Shown here: one piece after another, positions 52,582 to 61,568 of the stretch
How positions within the stretch are numbered: position 1 is the stretch's first letter
Layout of the letters: every line of letters begins with the position of its first letter
Assembly (NCBI GenBank): GCA_041394845.1
Contig: JAWKHL010000002.1
Coordinates: forward strand, 792,770-856,769
From: JAHCHG01 sp041394845
Lineage (GTDB): Bacteria; Acidobacteriota; Blastocatellia; Pyrinomonadales; Pyrinomonadaceae
DNA length: 64,000 bases
Direction: 5' to 3'
The notes under the pieces: model-generated
Told to the model about the DNA's origin: nothing
Database searches by the model: none
What the model saw: the letters and a program-made list of their open reading frames with translations, nothing else
Position numbers and translations under genes: made by a program

Positions 52582-54579
52582 ATGAAAAAACTATGTGTGG
52601 CATTTTTCGCTTTTTTATTTACGGCGGTTTTCTTCTTTGCGACGGTGGCGGTCGCTCTGGCGCGGGCGGACGCCGAACTGATCCCGCGGCGGAGCATTTT
52701 CGCCGATGAGGACAAACTGACCGTCAAACTCAGCCCCGACGGCAAACACATCGGTTATCGCGCCGTCAGCGATCAGGTCATGAATCTGCTGATCGCCCCG
52801 ATCGAACGTCCCTCGAAGGCCGAACCGTTGTTTAAAAAAGCGGACGGCTCGGTTCTGGGCTACGACTGGGCTCTGGACAAGAAGCATATTCTTTATCTGA
52901 AAGCGGTCGGCGAGCGGGTCCATCTTTTTGCTTTGAATTTGAAAACCGGCGAAAAGCGGGATCTGACGCCGGAGGATGAGTTGTCGGCGCGGATCGAGAG
53001 GTTGAGCGCCGACCGGCCCGAAGAGGTTTTGATCTCTTTGAGCGAAACGGCCTCGCAGGGCGATCTTTACACCGTCAACATCAAAACCGGCGAGAGAGAA
53101 CCGGTGCTTAAAAACGACGGATTTCAGGGATTTCTGGCCGACGCCCGGTTGCGTCCTCAAATCGCCCAGAGATTCTCTCAGGACGGCGGTTACGAACTAT
53201 TCAAGCGGGACGAAAAGGGCGGTTGGACGTCGCTCCTCAAGGTTCCGGCTGACTCGGTCCGGTTCACCGCGCCGTTTTCCCTCTCCCGTCAGGGCGAAAC
53301 GCTCTATCTGGTCGATAACCGGGCGACCGACACGGCCGTTCTCAAAGCGGTCGATCTGGCGACCGGCGGGGAAAAGATCCTGCTTAAGGACGAAGAAGTC
53401 GATCTGGTCCCGGTCCTGATGACGCATCCCGTCACCGGCGAGGTTCAGTCGGCAACCGGCTATTACGGCGATATGCGGCGATATTTTCTCGACCGTTCCA
53501 TCAAAAAGGACTTCGATTTTCTGAAAACGGTCAAACCCGGTTCCGACGTCGGCGTGGCGGGACGAAGCCTCGACGATCGGGTCTGGCTGGCGGTTTATTT
53601 CGACGGCAGTTTTCCGAAATTCTACGCCTACGACCGGCAGAGCAAAAAAGCCTGGTTTTTGCTGAGCGATCACGAGGAACTGGAAAAATATCCGGTCGCC
53701 GAAAGAGAAGCGTTCGAGATCAAAACGCGCGACGGCCTCCGGTTCCCGGCTCACCTTTATCTTCCGGCCGGATCGAAGCGGGGCGGGCGTCTGAAGGAAA
53801 AGTTGCCGCTTTTGATCTACGTTCACGGCGGCCCCTTTGTCGCTTACCCGTGGAATTCGTGGTTTACAAACCGGATCTTCCAGCTTCTGACGAACCGCGG
53901 CTACGCGGTTCTCAGGATCGAGTTTCGCGGCGCGGGCGGTTTCGGCAAAAAGAAGATGAACGCGGGCAATCTGGAATGGGGCGGCAAGGCGCAGAACGAC
54001 GTCTCGGATGCGGCCCGTTGGGCGATCGGGCGGGGCATCGCCGAAAAAGGGAAGATCGGCATTTTCGGCTGGTCTTACGGCGGATACGCCACTCTGGCCG
54101 GGCTCGCCTTTACTCCCGACGAATTCGCCTGCGGCGTGGCGCTCTATCCGGTTTCCGATCTCAAACTCCTGCTCGATGGCAGTCCCGGTTTCTGGCGCAC
54201 CTGGCTCGGCGACGAACGGACCGAAGAGGGCCGCCGCCTGCTCCGGGATCGTTCGCCGATCAACTTCGTCCGGCGCATCGAAAAACCGCTTCTGATAACC
54301 CACGGCGGCCGGGACAACCGGGCCGTCCCGGCCCATTCGGATTCTTTCGTCGAAGAGATGAAAAAGATCAACAAGCCCGTCACCTATCTCTATTACCCGG
54401 AAGAACCGCACGATTACCGGCGCAAAGAGAACTGGATCTCGTTTTTTGCCGTCGCCGAAAGGTTTCTCTCCGACAGCCTCGGCGGCCGCTTCGAAGCGGC
54501 CGGAGACGATCTCAAAGATGTGGCTTTTGAGGTCAAAGCCGGAGAGAATCTAATCCCCGGACTATTGCGGACGGAATGA
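52582..54579 (+). CDS. S9 family (prolyl oligopeptidase-like) serine peptidase, secreted
   Basis: A 665-residue protein. The signal peptide is LCVAFFAFLFTAVFFFATVA; the start at 52582 is chosen because the longer in-frame part upstream is translated repeat. An N-terminal beta-propeller (~45-370: LTVKLSPDGKHIGYRAVSDQ) covers a C-terminal alpha/beta-hydrolase (~400-660). The catalytic triad is Ser in FGWSYGGYATL (~497), Asp in HGGRDNRAVP and His in EEPHDYRR. Such acyl-aminoacyl/dipeptidyl peptidases degrade oligopeptides in the periplasm. It converges on the M28 peptidase gene. Confidence 0.92.
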   Translation: MKKLCVAFFAFLFTAVFFFATVAVALARADAELIPRRSIFADEDKLTVKLSPDGKHIGYRAVSDQVMNLLIAPIERPSKAEPLFKKADGSVLGYDWALDKKHILYLKAVGERVHLFALNLKTGEKRDLTPEDELSARIERLSADRPEEVLISLSETASQGDLYTVNIKTGEREPVLKNDGFQGFLADARLRPQIAQRFSQDGGYELFKRDEKGGWTSLLKVPADSVRFTAPFSLSRQGETLYLVDNRATDTAVLKAVDLATGGEKILLKDEEVDLVPVLMTHPVTGEVQSATGYYGDMRRYFLDRSIKKDFDFLKTVKPGSDVGVAGRSLDDRVWLAVYFDGSFPKFYAYDRQSKKAWFLLSDHEELEKYPVAEREAFEIKTRDGLRFPAHLYLPAGSKRGGRLKEKLPLLIYVHGGPFVAYPWNSWFTNRIFQLLTNRGYAVLRIEFRGAGGFGKKKMNAGNLEWGGKAQNDVSDAARWAIGRGIAEKGKIGIFGWSYGGYATLAGLAFTPDEFACGVALYPVSDLKLLLDGSPGFWRTWLGDERTEEGRRLLRDRSPINFVRRIEKPLLITHGGRDNRAVPAHSDSFVEEMKKINKPVTYLYYPEEPHDYRRKENWISFFAVAERFLSDSLGGRFEAAGDDLKDVAFEVKAGENLIPGLLRTE

Positions 54580-54583
54580 TTTG

Positions 54584-54650
54584 AATTTTAGATTTTAGAT
54601 TTTGGATTTGCGATTGAAAAAATCCAAAATCTAAAATCCAAAATCTAAAA
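54584..54650. repeat. Heptamer hairpin between two peptidase genes
   Basis: The left arm is AATTTTA, GATTTTA, GATTTTG, GATTTGC (54584-54611). The right arm is AAATCCA, AAATCTA, AAATCCA, AAATCTA (54620-54647). The arms are complementary with an 8-nt loop and fill the 77-nt gap between convergent genes. Confidence 0.85.
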
Positions 54651-54656
54651 AGGTGT

Positions 54657-56345
54657 CTACTGTTCTTCCGGAAGCTCCCCCGTGTTTCCACGTTTGAGGT
54701 CGGCGAATCGCGAGGTTTTGAGCCATTGGGGCATGGCGGGGGCGTTGGCCGCTCTGAGGCCCATGACGCCCATCACGTCGGCCACCGTTTTGGCTCCGCT
54801 CCAGTCCCAGTCGGCCATCACATCATCGGTCGGCTGGTGATAATTGGCTTTCTCCCAGGCGCGGATCCGTTTGATCAGCGATTCCGGATCGATCCCCGGC
54901 GCGCCCATCAGCATCAGCGCCGGAACCCCGCGTTCGACGAACGAATAATGATCCGACCGGTAAAAGACCTTTTCGCTCGGCACCGGGTCGGGGATGACCC
55001 GGACGCCGTAAGCGGCCGCGGCGTCTTCGAACATCGCTCCGAGGGTCGAATGTTCGGCGCCGTAGCCGACCATGATCTTGACCGGCCCGTAAACCTCTGT
55101 CCCGATGCCGTCCAGATTGAGATCGGCCGCCACCTTGAGAATGTCCCAGGTCGGATTCCGGGCCCAGTATTTCGAGCCGTAAAGCCCGTATTCTTCGCCC
55201 GTTACGGCCAGAAAGACGAGCGATCGTTTGGGTTTCGGGCTCATTTTGGAAAAGGCTTCGGCGACCGATAGCATTTCGGCCGTGCCGAGCGCGTTGTCGG
55301 CCGCACCGTTGTAGATCTTCCCGTTATCGAGTCCGTAGGCGTCGTAATGAGCCGAAAAGATGACGGCCTCGGCTTTGAGTTTCGGGTCCGAGCCTTCGAT
55401 GTAACCGATCACATTGCTGGAAGTTCCGAGAGTGGTCTTGAATTCGGTCGTGATGTTGGCCGTTTGACCCAGAGCAAACGGTTTGAATTCCTTGTTTTCG
55501 GCTTCGGTCAGAGCCTCCTGGCGGTTTTTCCCGGATTTGGCAAAGAGTTTTTGGGCCGCGTTCTGATTGACCATTACTATCGGCGGGACGGAAAAAGGCA
55601 TGAAAGAGTCGCTTTCGTCGGCGAGAGCGATCTGGCGTCGGCCGAAATAATCGATCTGGGTGGCAGTCGAATCCGAATCGCGTCCGTTGCCGATGATGAT
55701 GACCGATTTGGCTCCCGAGATCATCAGCCCCTGAAGGATCTTAAAGGCGGCGCCCGTCCCCTCCCAATCTTCCTGGCTGATGGATTCCGGCGGACCTTCG
55801 GCCAACACGACGATCTTTCCTTTGACTTCGGCAAAGGGATTGACGCCGGCTTTCGAAGAAAAGACCTGGGTTCCGTAACCGAAAAAGATCAAATCGCCTT
55901 CGAGCGAGGAGTTTTCTTTCTTAAAGGGAAGCGGCACAAATCCGTAATCCTCGCCCGATTTGAACGTCTCATCTCCGATCTGAAAAGAGGTTTTCGACGT
56001 CAGAACGGTCTCCTTGAATTTGATCGCCTGAAGATAAGAGCCCTGATCGCCGAGCGGTTTCAGCCCGAGCGCCTTAAAGCGGTCGGCGATCCATTTGGCC
56101 GCTTTGTCCCCGCCGGGTTGCATCGTTCCGCGGCCCTCCATCTCATCGGCGGAAAGCGCGTTGGTAAAAGATTTGATCGAAGCGACCGAGATGTTTCCGG
56201 TCAGTTTTTTCTCGACGGCCGAAAGCTGTGCGGTTTTGGCCGGAGCGGTCCCCCCGGTTTGCGCAAATGCCTGCACGTTCAGCAGAGTGAATAAAATAAG
56301 CAGGGACAATGCCCCGCGCCGGATCGTATATAGCCTTGATTTCAT
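54657..56345 (-). CDS. M28 family zinc peptidase with PA domain, secreted
   Basis: A 562-residue aminopeptidase. A signal peptide (LSLLILFTLLNVQAFA) precedes a region with a protease-associated insert (~130-290, LEGDLIFFGYGTQVFSSKAG). The zinc ligands of the M28 fold are all visible: FSAHYDAYGL (His), GAADNALGTAEML (Asp), VTGEEYGLYG (Glu-Glu), DLNLDGIG (Asp) and FYRSDHYSFVERGVPALMLM (His). It should remove N-terminal residues from peptides in the periplasm. With the M19 dipeptidase and S9 peptidase in the same window it fits a peptide-scavenging lifestyle. No operon partners were seen. Confidence 0.93.
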   Translation of the reverse strand: MKSRLYTIRRGALSLLILFTLLNVQAFAQTGGTAPAKTAQLSAVEKKLTGNISVASIKSFTNALSADEMEGRGTMQPGGDKAAKWIADRFKALGLKPLGDQGSYLQAIKFKETVLTSKTSFQIGDETFKSGEDYGFVPLPFKKENSSLEGDLIFFGYGTQVFSSKAGVNPFAEVKGKIVVLAEGPPESISQEDWEGTGAAFKILQGLMISGAKSVIIIGNGRDSDSTATQIDYFGRRQIALADESDSFMPFSVPPIVMVNQNAAQKLFAKSGKNRQEALTEAENKEFKPFALGQTANITTEFKTTLGTSSNVIGYIEGSDPKLKAEAVIFSAHYDAYGLDNGKIYNGAADNALGTAEMLSVAEAFSKMSPKPKRSLVFLAVTGEEYGLYGSKYWARNPTWDILKVAADLNLDGIGTEVYGPVKIMVGYGAEHSTLGAMFEDAAAAYGVRVIPDPVPSEKVFYRSDHYSFVERGVPALMLMGAPGIDPESLIKRIRAWEKANYHQPTDDVMADWDWSGAKTVADVMGVMGLRAANAPAMPQWLKTSRFADLKRGNTGELPEEQ

Positions 56346-56558
56346 TAATTGACTCCTGAATTTATTGCTCTATTTTACTCGGGCCGAACTTGTTTTGATA
56401 AAATTTTTTTCAAAACCGATCTTATCCGAAAATACCATTTGGATGCGCAAAAGATAAACAAAGGTTTTGATTGCCGGATGCGGGAAAAAATCTTTTGACC
56501 ATGTTTTTGGCGGAAAGCCGGGCCGAAAAGAGGGATGAATCCCGCAGTGGCCGAAAAA

Positions 56559-58463
56559 CTAAGCCCGCTCCGACAGTTCGAGCCATCTTTCCAGATCTTT
56601 TTCCAGCATCTCGTTCAAATTCTGCTGTTCGGTAAAAAGCCGGTTGACCTGGTCGGAATCGGTCGCAAATTCGATCAGATCTTTTTCGATCGCGGCCAGC
56701 CGCTCTTCGGTTTCGGGAATTTTTTCTTCGAGCGTTTCGAATTCGCGTTTTTCCTTGAAGGAGAGTTTTTTCGGCGCGGTCGTTTCCCGGTTGCGGGAAT
56801 CGCCCGATTTTTTGGCGGACGAGTCGGCGCTCGCCGGATCTTCTCCTTTCGCTTTTTCCTCCTCGCGTTCCCGGAGTTCCAGATAAGCCGAATAATTGCC
56901 GGGGGAACGGCGGATCTTTCCGGCGCCTTCAAATCTGAAGATGTCGGCGGCGGTCCGGTCGAGAAAATAACGGTCGTGGCTGACGGCGATCAGCGCGCCG
57001 GGGAAATCGTCGAGATATTCCTCCAGAACGATCAGGGTGGAGATGTCCAGATCGTTTGTCGGTTCGTCGAGCAAAAGGATATTGGGCTCTTCCATCAAGA
57101 TCTTGAGCAGATAAAGCCGTCGCCGCTCGCCGCCCGAAAGGTTGCCGATGACGGCGTATTGGGCCGCCGGCGGGAACAAAAATCTCTCCAGCATCTGCGA
57201 AGCCGTGATCTGATCTCCGGCGGCGGTCATCACGTATTCGGCCGTTTCGCGGATATAGTCGATGACGCGCAGGTCTTCGTTGAGCGCGCGGCTTTCCTGA
57301 TCGTAATATCCGATGACGACGGTTTGTCCGGTCTCGACCTCGCCCTCATCGGGTTCGGTCCGGCGTGCGATGATCTCCAGCAAGGTCGTCTTTCCCGATC
57401 CGTTGGGACCGATGATGCCGATCCGGTCGTCGCGTTTGACAATGTAGCTGAAATTTCCGATCAGATCTTTTTTGTCGTAAGATTTGGAAATTTCGCGCAG
57501 TTCGATGATCTTTTTGCCGAGGCGTTGCGAACCGATGGCGATGTCCATTCCGGGTTTGGATTTTTCTTTGGGTTGATTGATCAGATCGTAAGCGGCGCTG
57601 ACCCGCGTTTTCGATTTGCGGGTTCGGGCTTTGGCCCCGCGCCGGAGCCAGGCCAGTTCCTTTTTGATAAGCTGTCGGCGTTTGTGCGAAGCGGTTTCCC
57701 GCAAAGCCTCCTGTTCCTCTTTTTTTTCGAGATAATAAGCGTAATTTCCGCCGAAGGATTGAACGCCCCCCTTTTCGATCTCCAAAATTTCCCCCGTAAC
57801 GCGGTCGAGAAAGTAACGGTCGTGCGTTACCAGCAGCAGCGCGCCTTTGTATTTCTCCAGAAAATCTTCGAGAAATTCGATCGTGTCGGCATCCAGATGA
57901 TTGGTCGGCTCATCGAGGATCAGAATGTCGGGTTTGAAGATCAGTTCGTGGGCCAGCGCGACGCGTTTTCGCTGGCCGCCGGAAAGGGTTTTCATCTGTT
58001 GGGACGTGTCGTAAATGCCCAGTTTGTCGAGGATGATGCGGGCGTTGGTTTCGATCTCCCAACCGCCGCCGATCTCCAGTTCGTGTTGCAGCGTGGCCAC
58101 CTTTTCGAGCAGTTTTTGATCGGTCCCGCCCTGTTTGCTCAAATTCTGACAGGCGATTTCATAATCGCGCAAAAGCCGCATAACCCCCGAACTCGCGGCA
58201 AAGATGGTTTCCAAAACGGTTTTTTCGTCGTCGAATTCGGGGTTTTGTTCGAGGAAGGCCAACGTTTTTCCTTTGGCCCGCGTAATGCGTCCGGCGTCGG
58301 GCGTTTCCGTCCCGGCGATCAGACGCAAAAGGGTCGTCTTGCCCGAACCGTTGGCCCCGATGATGCCGATCTTGTCGGCGTCATCGAACCCGAACGTCAC
58401 GTTTTCGAAAAGCGGTCGAAAACCGTAATTTTTGCTGATGTTTTCCAGCGAAAGGATGTTCAT
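56559..58463 (-). CDS. ABC-F family ATPase (Uup-like)
   Basis: A 634-residue soluble protein with two ABC domains and no membrane segments. Domain 1: Walker A GANGSGKTTLL (~37), signature LSGGQRKRVALAHEL, DEPTNHLD. Domain 2: GPNGSGKTTLLEII (~345), signature LSGGERRRLYLLKIL, DEPTNDLD. The C-terminal ~110 residues are a charged coiled coil (FETLEEKIPETEERLAAIEK), as in Uup, which binds branched DNA; other ABC-F proteins act on ribosomes. I favour the Uup type because of that tail. Transcribed alone. The long ORF on the opposite strand is a shadow. Confidence 0.93.
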   Translation of the reverse strand: MNILSLENISKNYGFRPLFENVTFGFDDADKIGIIGANGSGKTTLLRLIAGTETPDAGRITRAKGKTLAFLEQNPEFDDEKTVLETIFAASSGVMRLLRDYEIACQNLSKQGGTDQKLLEKVATLQHELEIGGGWEIETNARIILDKLGIYDTSQQMKTLSGGQRKRVALAHELIFKPDILILDEPTNHLDADTIEFLEDFLEKYKGALLLVTHDRYFLDRVTGEILEIEKGGVQSFGGNYAYYLEKKEEQEALRETASHKRRQLIKKELAWLRRGAKARTRKSKTRVSAAYDLINQPKEKSKPGMDIAIGSQRLGKKIIELREISKSYDKKDLIGNFSYIVKRDDRIGIIGPNGSGKTTLLEIIARRTEPDEGEVETGQTVVIGYYDQESRALNEDLRVIDYIRETAEYVMTAAGDQITASQMLERFLFPPAAQYAVIGNLSGGERRRLYLLKILMEEPNILLLDEPTNDLDISTLIVLEEYLDDFPGALIAVSHDRYFLDRTAADIFRFEGAGKIRRSPGNYSAYLELREREEEKAKGEDPASADSSAKKSGDSRNRETTAPKKLSFKEKREFETLEEKIPETEERLAAIEKDLIEFATDSDQVNRLFTEQQNLNEMLEKDLERWLELSERA

Positions 58464-58471
58464 AAAAAATG

Positions 58472-58602
58472 GATAACTGAAAATGAATAACGGATAATTT
58501 GAGAGAAATTATCCGTTATCTGCTATCCGTACACAAACTTCGGAGTTTGTTCCAGCCGCTCAAACCAAATCCCAAATCCGCGATCCCAAATCCGAAACCG
58601 AA
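58472..58602. repeat. Two heptamer-phased arrays between sugar dehydrogenase and ABC-F genes
   Basis: First, a hairpin: GATAACT, GAAAATG, AATAACG, GATAATT (58472-58499) faces AAATTATCCGTTATC at 58506-58520 and on to 58528. Second, a single arm at 58567-58601: AAATCCC, AAATCCG, CGATCCC, AAATCCG, AAACCGA, ending at the minus-strand stop of the sugar dehydrogenase gene (58603). Confidence 0.78.
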
Positions 58603-59775
58603 TCAATTGGCCGGCACGAGCCGCAGTATCCGGTCGTCGTTTTCGGCCGCCCTCCCGCGTCCGTCGCGGTTCGAGGTCGAAAAATAAATAAAACCGTCCG
58701 GTCCGTCGGCCATTTCGCGGATGCGGCCGAGTTTGCCGTCGAGCAGGTTTTCCTGTCCGACGACCCGGCGGCCGTCCAGTTTGACGCGGATGATGCGCGC
58801 GCCTCGCAGACAGCCGAAAAAGAAATTGTTCTTGAATTCGGGGAATTTGTCGCCGGTGTAGAACATGGCGCTCGCCGGAGCGCAGGACGGAGTGTATTCC
58901 AGAAGAGGCGATTCCATTCCGGCCTTCGTCCGGTTGCCCCAGATGTCCGGCCAGCCGTAATTTTTCCCGCGTTCGACGATGTTCACTTCGTCGGCCCCGC
59001 CGCCGCGGCCTTCGAAACCGGAAGGCCCGTGCGCGGTCTGAAACATCAGACCACTGCCCGGTTGCCAGGCCAGCCCCTGCGCGTTGCGGTGACCGATCGT
59101 CCAAATTTCCGGGCGGTAACTTTTGTCTTTGACGAAGGGGTTGTCTTCGGGAACCGCGCCGTCATCGTTTAATCGGAGCGTTTTCCCGGCCAGCGAATCG
59201 GTCTTTTGGGCCAGTTCCCAGTCGGTCGAATCTCCGGTCGTCACGTAGAGTTTGCCGTCGGGGCCGAACCGACAGCGGGTTCCGGCGTGATTGGGCGCGC
59301 CGGGAATGTTTTCGATGACGACCTTCGGGTCGAGCAGGGTTTTCCCGTCATATCGGTAGCGGACGACCTTGACGCGTTTGCCGTCGCGGTTGTAGGCGTA
59401 GGCCAGATAAACGAATTTGTTTCGGGCGAAATCGGGATGCAGGGAAATGTCCATCAGACCGCTTTCGCCGGAAGGCTCGACGTCCGGCACGCGAAAAACG
59501 GGGTCGGCCCGCAGTTTGCCGTTTTCGATAACGCGGACGCGGCCCGGCCTTTCGGTAAAAAGCATATTTCCCTCGCCCGGCAGAAAAGCGAAACCCCAGG
59601 GCACCTCCAGATTTTCGGCCACCGTTTCGACTTTGAATTTGGTTTCCGGGGCGTCCCCGCCGTTAATGTCTTTTGCCGTGACGGTCTCGTTTTCGGCCAG
59701 ACCCGCCGGGGCCGAAGAATTACAGCCGAAAACGATCAGAACCAAAAGGCACGCAAAATATTTTATCCGTTTCAT
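58603..59775 (-). CDS. PQQ-dependent glucose/sorbosone dehydrogenase-like lipoprotein
   Basis: A 390-residue protein of the soluble aldose sugar dehydrogenase family (six-bladed propeller binding PQQ and calcium). The signal has a lipobox (FACLLVLIVFGCNSS). Family landmarks are VPWGFAFLPGEGNMLFTERP, GLMDISLHPDFARNKFVYLA, HAGTRCRFGPDGKLYVTTGD (with the catalytic His/Arg region), IGHRNAQGLAWQPGSGLMF and HGPSGFEGRGGGADEVNIVE. It would oxidise sugars outside the inner membrane; PQQ synthesis genes are not in the window. It is followed by a heptamer array at its stop. Confidence 0.92.
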   Translation of the reverse strand: MKRIKYFACLLVLIVFGCNSSAPAGLAENETVTAKDINGGDAPETKFKVETVAENLEVPWGFAFLPGEGNMLFTERPGRVRVIENGKLRADPVFRVPDVEPSGESGLMDISLHPDFARNKFVYLAYAYNRDGKRVKVVRYRYDGKTLLDPKVVIENIPGAPNHAGTRCRFGPDGKLYVTTGDSTDWELAQKTDSLAGKTLRLNDDGAVPEDNPFVKDKSYRPEIWTIGHRNAQGLAWQPGSGLMFQTAHGPSGFEGRGGGADEVNIVERGKNYGWPDIWGNRTKAGMESPLLEYTPSCAPASAMFYTGDKFPEFKNNFFFGCLRGARIIRVKLDGRRVVGQENLLDGKLGRIREMADGPDGFIYFSTSNRDGRGRAAENDDRILRLVPAN

Positions 59776-59998
59776 AATGATTTATCCTTACTCGATCTGC
59801 CGGAGCAAATCCGGCTTTTTCTTTATTGGACGCATCTTCGCTCGAAATACTTTAAAAAAATTATAGGGCAGAAAAAGCTTCCTGCCCTAATTCCGGAATT
59901 CTTAAATTTCAAGACCAAGGCCGTTTCCGGGCACATTCCGGGCGCTGACACTGATCCTCTTACTGATAAATCTTCACAATTCTCCTCGGATGATAATT

Positions 59999-60268
59999 TC
60001 AGCCCATCGCTTCGGCCGTTTCCTTTTCTTTTCCCCAAACGTGATCATCGACGCCTTTGACGCCCTTTTGCCGGGCGCAATGGGCGCAACAGTAATACGT
60101 CGCGTCGGCTTCGACCCCGTGCCCGATGACCTTGCATCCGCAATTGGCGCAAACCGGCGCCAGAAGATGGATGGCGCATTCGAAACAGTCGAAAACGTGG
60201 GTTTTGCCCGCCGTGATCACTTCAAATGATAAATAATAATCGTTGCCGCAAACTTCGCATCTTGCCAT
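59999..60268 (-). CDS. Small zinc-ribbon protein
   Basis: An 89-residue cytoplasmic protein with many Cys pairs: CEVCGNDYYLSFEV at the N-terminus, FDCFECAIHLLAPVCANCGC in the middle and YYCCAHCARQKG near the end, so it probably binds two zinc ions. Similar short proteins are widespread in bacteria without assigned function. It lies 223 nt upstream of the sugar dehydrogenase start and is probably a separate unit. Function unknown; a structural or nucleic-acid-binding zinc ribbon is possible. Confidence 0.8.
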   Translation of the reverse strand: MARCEVCGNDYYLSFEVITAGKTHVFDCFECAIHLLAPVCANCGCKVIGHGVEADATYYCCAHCARQKGVKGVDDHVWGKEKETAEAMG

Positions 60269-60497
60269 TTTCTTTCTCTTCCTCCTTTTTCGCTTTTTCC
60301 CGGATTGCAGGCGTTTGTATGGATTGCAAACACTGAGGCCGTCCGATTTGTCAGTTTTCCGCTTTACGGCGGTTCGATCGGATCAAAAAGCGCCTCTTTC
60401 TGTTGGCAAAGACCTTTGACCGTAAACCTTTCATACAAACATCCGCAAAACTTTCACATATCATTAACCGAAGTGCAAAACGAATGCCAGAGGCGGA

Positions 60498-61106
60498 TCA
60501 GACGGAGGAAAAGAGTTCTTCGAGGGCGGCGCGCATTCGCCGGGTGTGCGATCCTTCCCAGAAGACCTTCCGGCAGGCCGGGCAATATTGGAAATCGGTC
60601 TGAGTTTCGAGCACCTGCGGCGGAACCGGTTCGGCGATCTCTTCCGAGAGAGCGTTGCGCAAAGCGGCATTGCAGATCAGACAGCGGGTGAAAAGGCGGG
60701 CGGGTTTTTCGATCCCGAAATGCGCTATCACCTCGCGCAACTGCCCGAGCGGTTTTTCGGTCTGAAGAAGCAGGACGTTGTCGGTCAGCCATTCTTCGGG
60801 CAGTCTTTTATCGAGGGTCAGGACAAAGCGTTTTTCGATCAGCGAGCGCCGGACCAGTTCGCCGTCGGGGATGGCGTCCTCCCAGAGAGTATCGAGTCCG
60901 ACCGCGCGCAGCCAGCGGACCAGACGGGCGACGTTGACATCGGCGAAAAATCGCGCTTCTCCGGTTTTCGGCAGGTTCAGTCGATGCTCCAGACCGACGC
61001 GCCTCCCGCAGGCGCAGGTGATCGTCCGCCCGAACTGAAAGAGCGTCACGTCATATTGTCGGCCGCAATTGATGCAGGAAACCGCCATCGCCTTTCGATT
61101 ATGCAA
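60498..61106 (-). CDS. Mut7-C RNase domain protein with N-terminal zinc ribbon
   Basis: A 202-residue protein. The N-terminus has a zinc-ribbon-like pair (VSCINCGRQYDVTLFQFGR, then ITCACGRRVG). The core is a Mut7-C domain (DUF82): ARFFADVNVARLVRWLRAVG with PIN-like acidic residues, RFVLTLDKRL, then a zinc ribbon RCLICNAALRNAL...FQYCPACRKVFWEGSHTRRM, which is the family signature. It is predicted to be a nuclease acting on RNA. The ATG at 61088 (six codons in) is an alternative start. The macrodomain gene ends at 61107, immediately upstream, so the two are probably co-expressed. Confidence 0.9.
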   Translation of the reverse strand: MHNRKAMAVSCINCGRQYDVTLFQFGRTITCACGRRVGLEHRLNLPKTGEARFFADVNVARLVRWLRAVGLDTLWEDAIPDGELVRRSLIEKRFVLTLDKRLPEEWLTDNVLLLQTEKPLGQLREVIAHFGIEKPARLFTRCLICNAALRNALSEEIAEPVPPQVLETQTDFQYCPACRKVFWEGSHTRRMRAALEELFSSV

Positions 61107-61568
61107 TTAAAATCCGGCCGGCTCAAAAAGCAGGACTTCGACCGACCGCTGATCGGCAAATTCCTTTTCGATCAGCGATTTGACATCGGCCCATTCCAAA
61201 CCGCCGAGACCGCAACCGAGCGCCGGCATCGCCACAGATTTTATTTTGTGTTGTTGGAGAACTTCAGCTAAGTTTTCCAGACCGTTTTCGACATATTCAA
61301 TCCGGCTCTTTTCGCGCCAATGCCGTTTGGTCGGAAAATTGATGATGTATTTCGGATAACCGTCTGTTCCCAATTGATAAATCTGAACTCTGCCGATTCT
61401 CAGATCACCATTTTGACAGGCGCGTTGGTAGTCTTTGAAATACTCATCCGAAAATCTTTGACGAAATTGCCACGCCAGCCCTTTGCCCATCACCCCGACC
61501 GTATTGACGGCATTGATAATTGCCTCCGTCTTCGCTTCAAACAAATTTCCAGCGGTTTCTTTTATCAT
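61107..61568 (-). CDS. Macrodomain protein, DarG-like, without DarT partner
   Basis: A 153-residue single macrodomain that probably binds or hydrolyses ADP-ribose. The signature is ETAGNLFEAKTEAIINAVNT followed by VGVMGKGLAWQFRQRF, closely resembling the DarG antitoxin and TARG1-like group, and ALGCGLGGLEWADVKSLIEK. The start at 61568 is chosen because it begins MIKETAGNL; the upstream in-frame 25 codons are AT-rich and unconserved in type. DarG usually has a second domain and a DarT toxin gene beside it; neither is present. It abuts the Mut7-C gene. Confidence 0.88.
   Translation of the reverse strand: MIKETAGNLFEAKTEAIINAVNTVGVMGKGLAWQFRQRFSDEYFKDYQRACQNGDLRIGRVQIYQLGTDGYPKYIINFPTKRHWREKSRIEYVENGLENLAEVLQQHKIKSVAMPALGCGLGGLEWADVKSLIEKEFADQRSVEVLLFEPAGF

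Noticed and set aside
56535..58490. 651-codon plus-strand frame opposite the ABC-F gene
   Set aside because: It covers the whole ABC-F gene antisense; the minus strand has both Walker A, signature and Walker B sets, so this is a codon-bias shadow.
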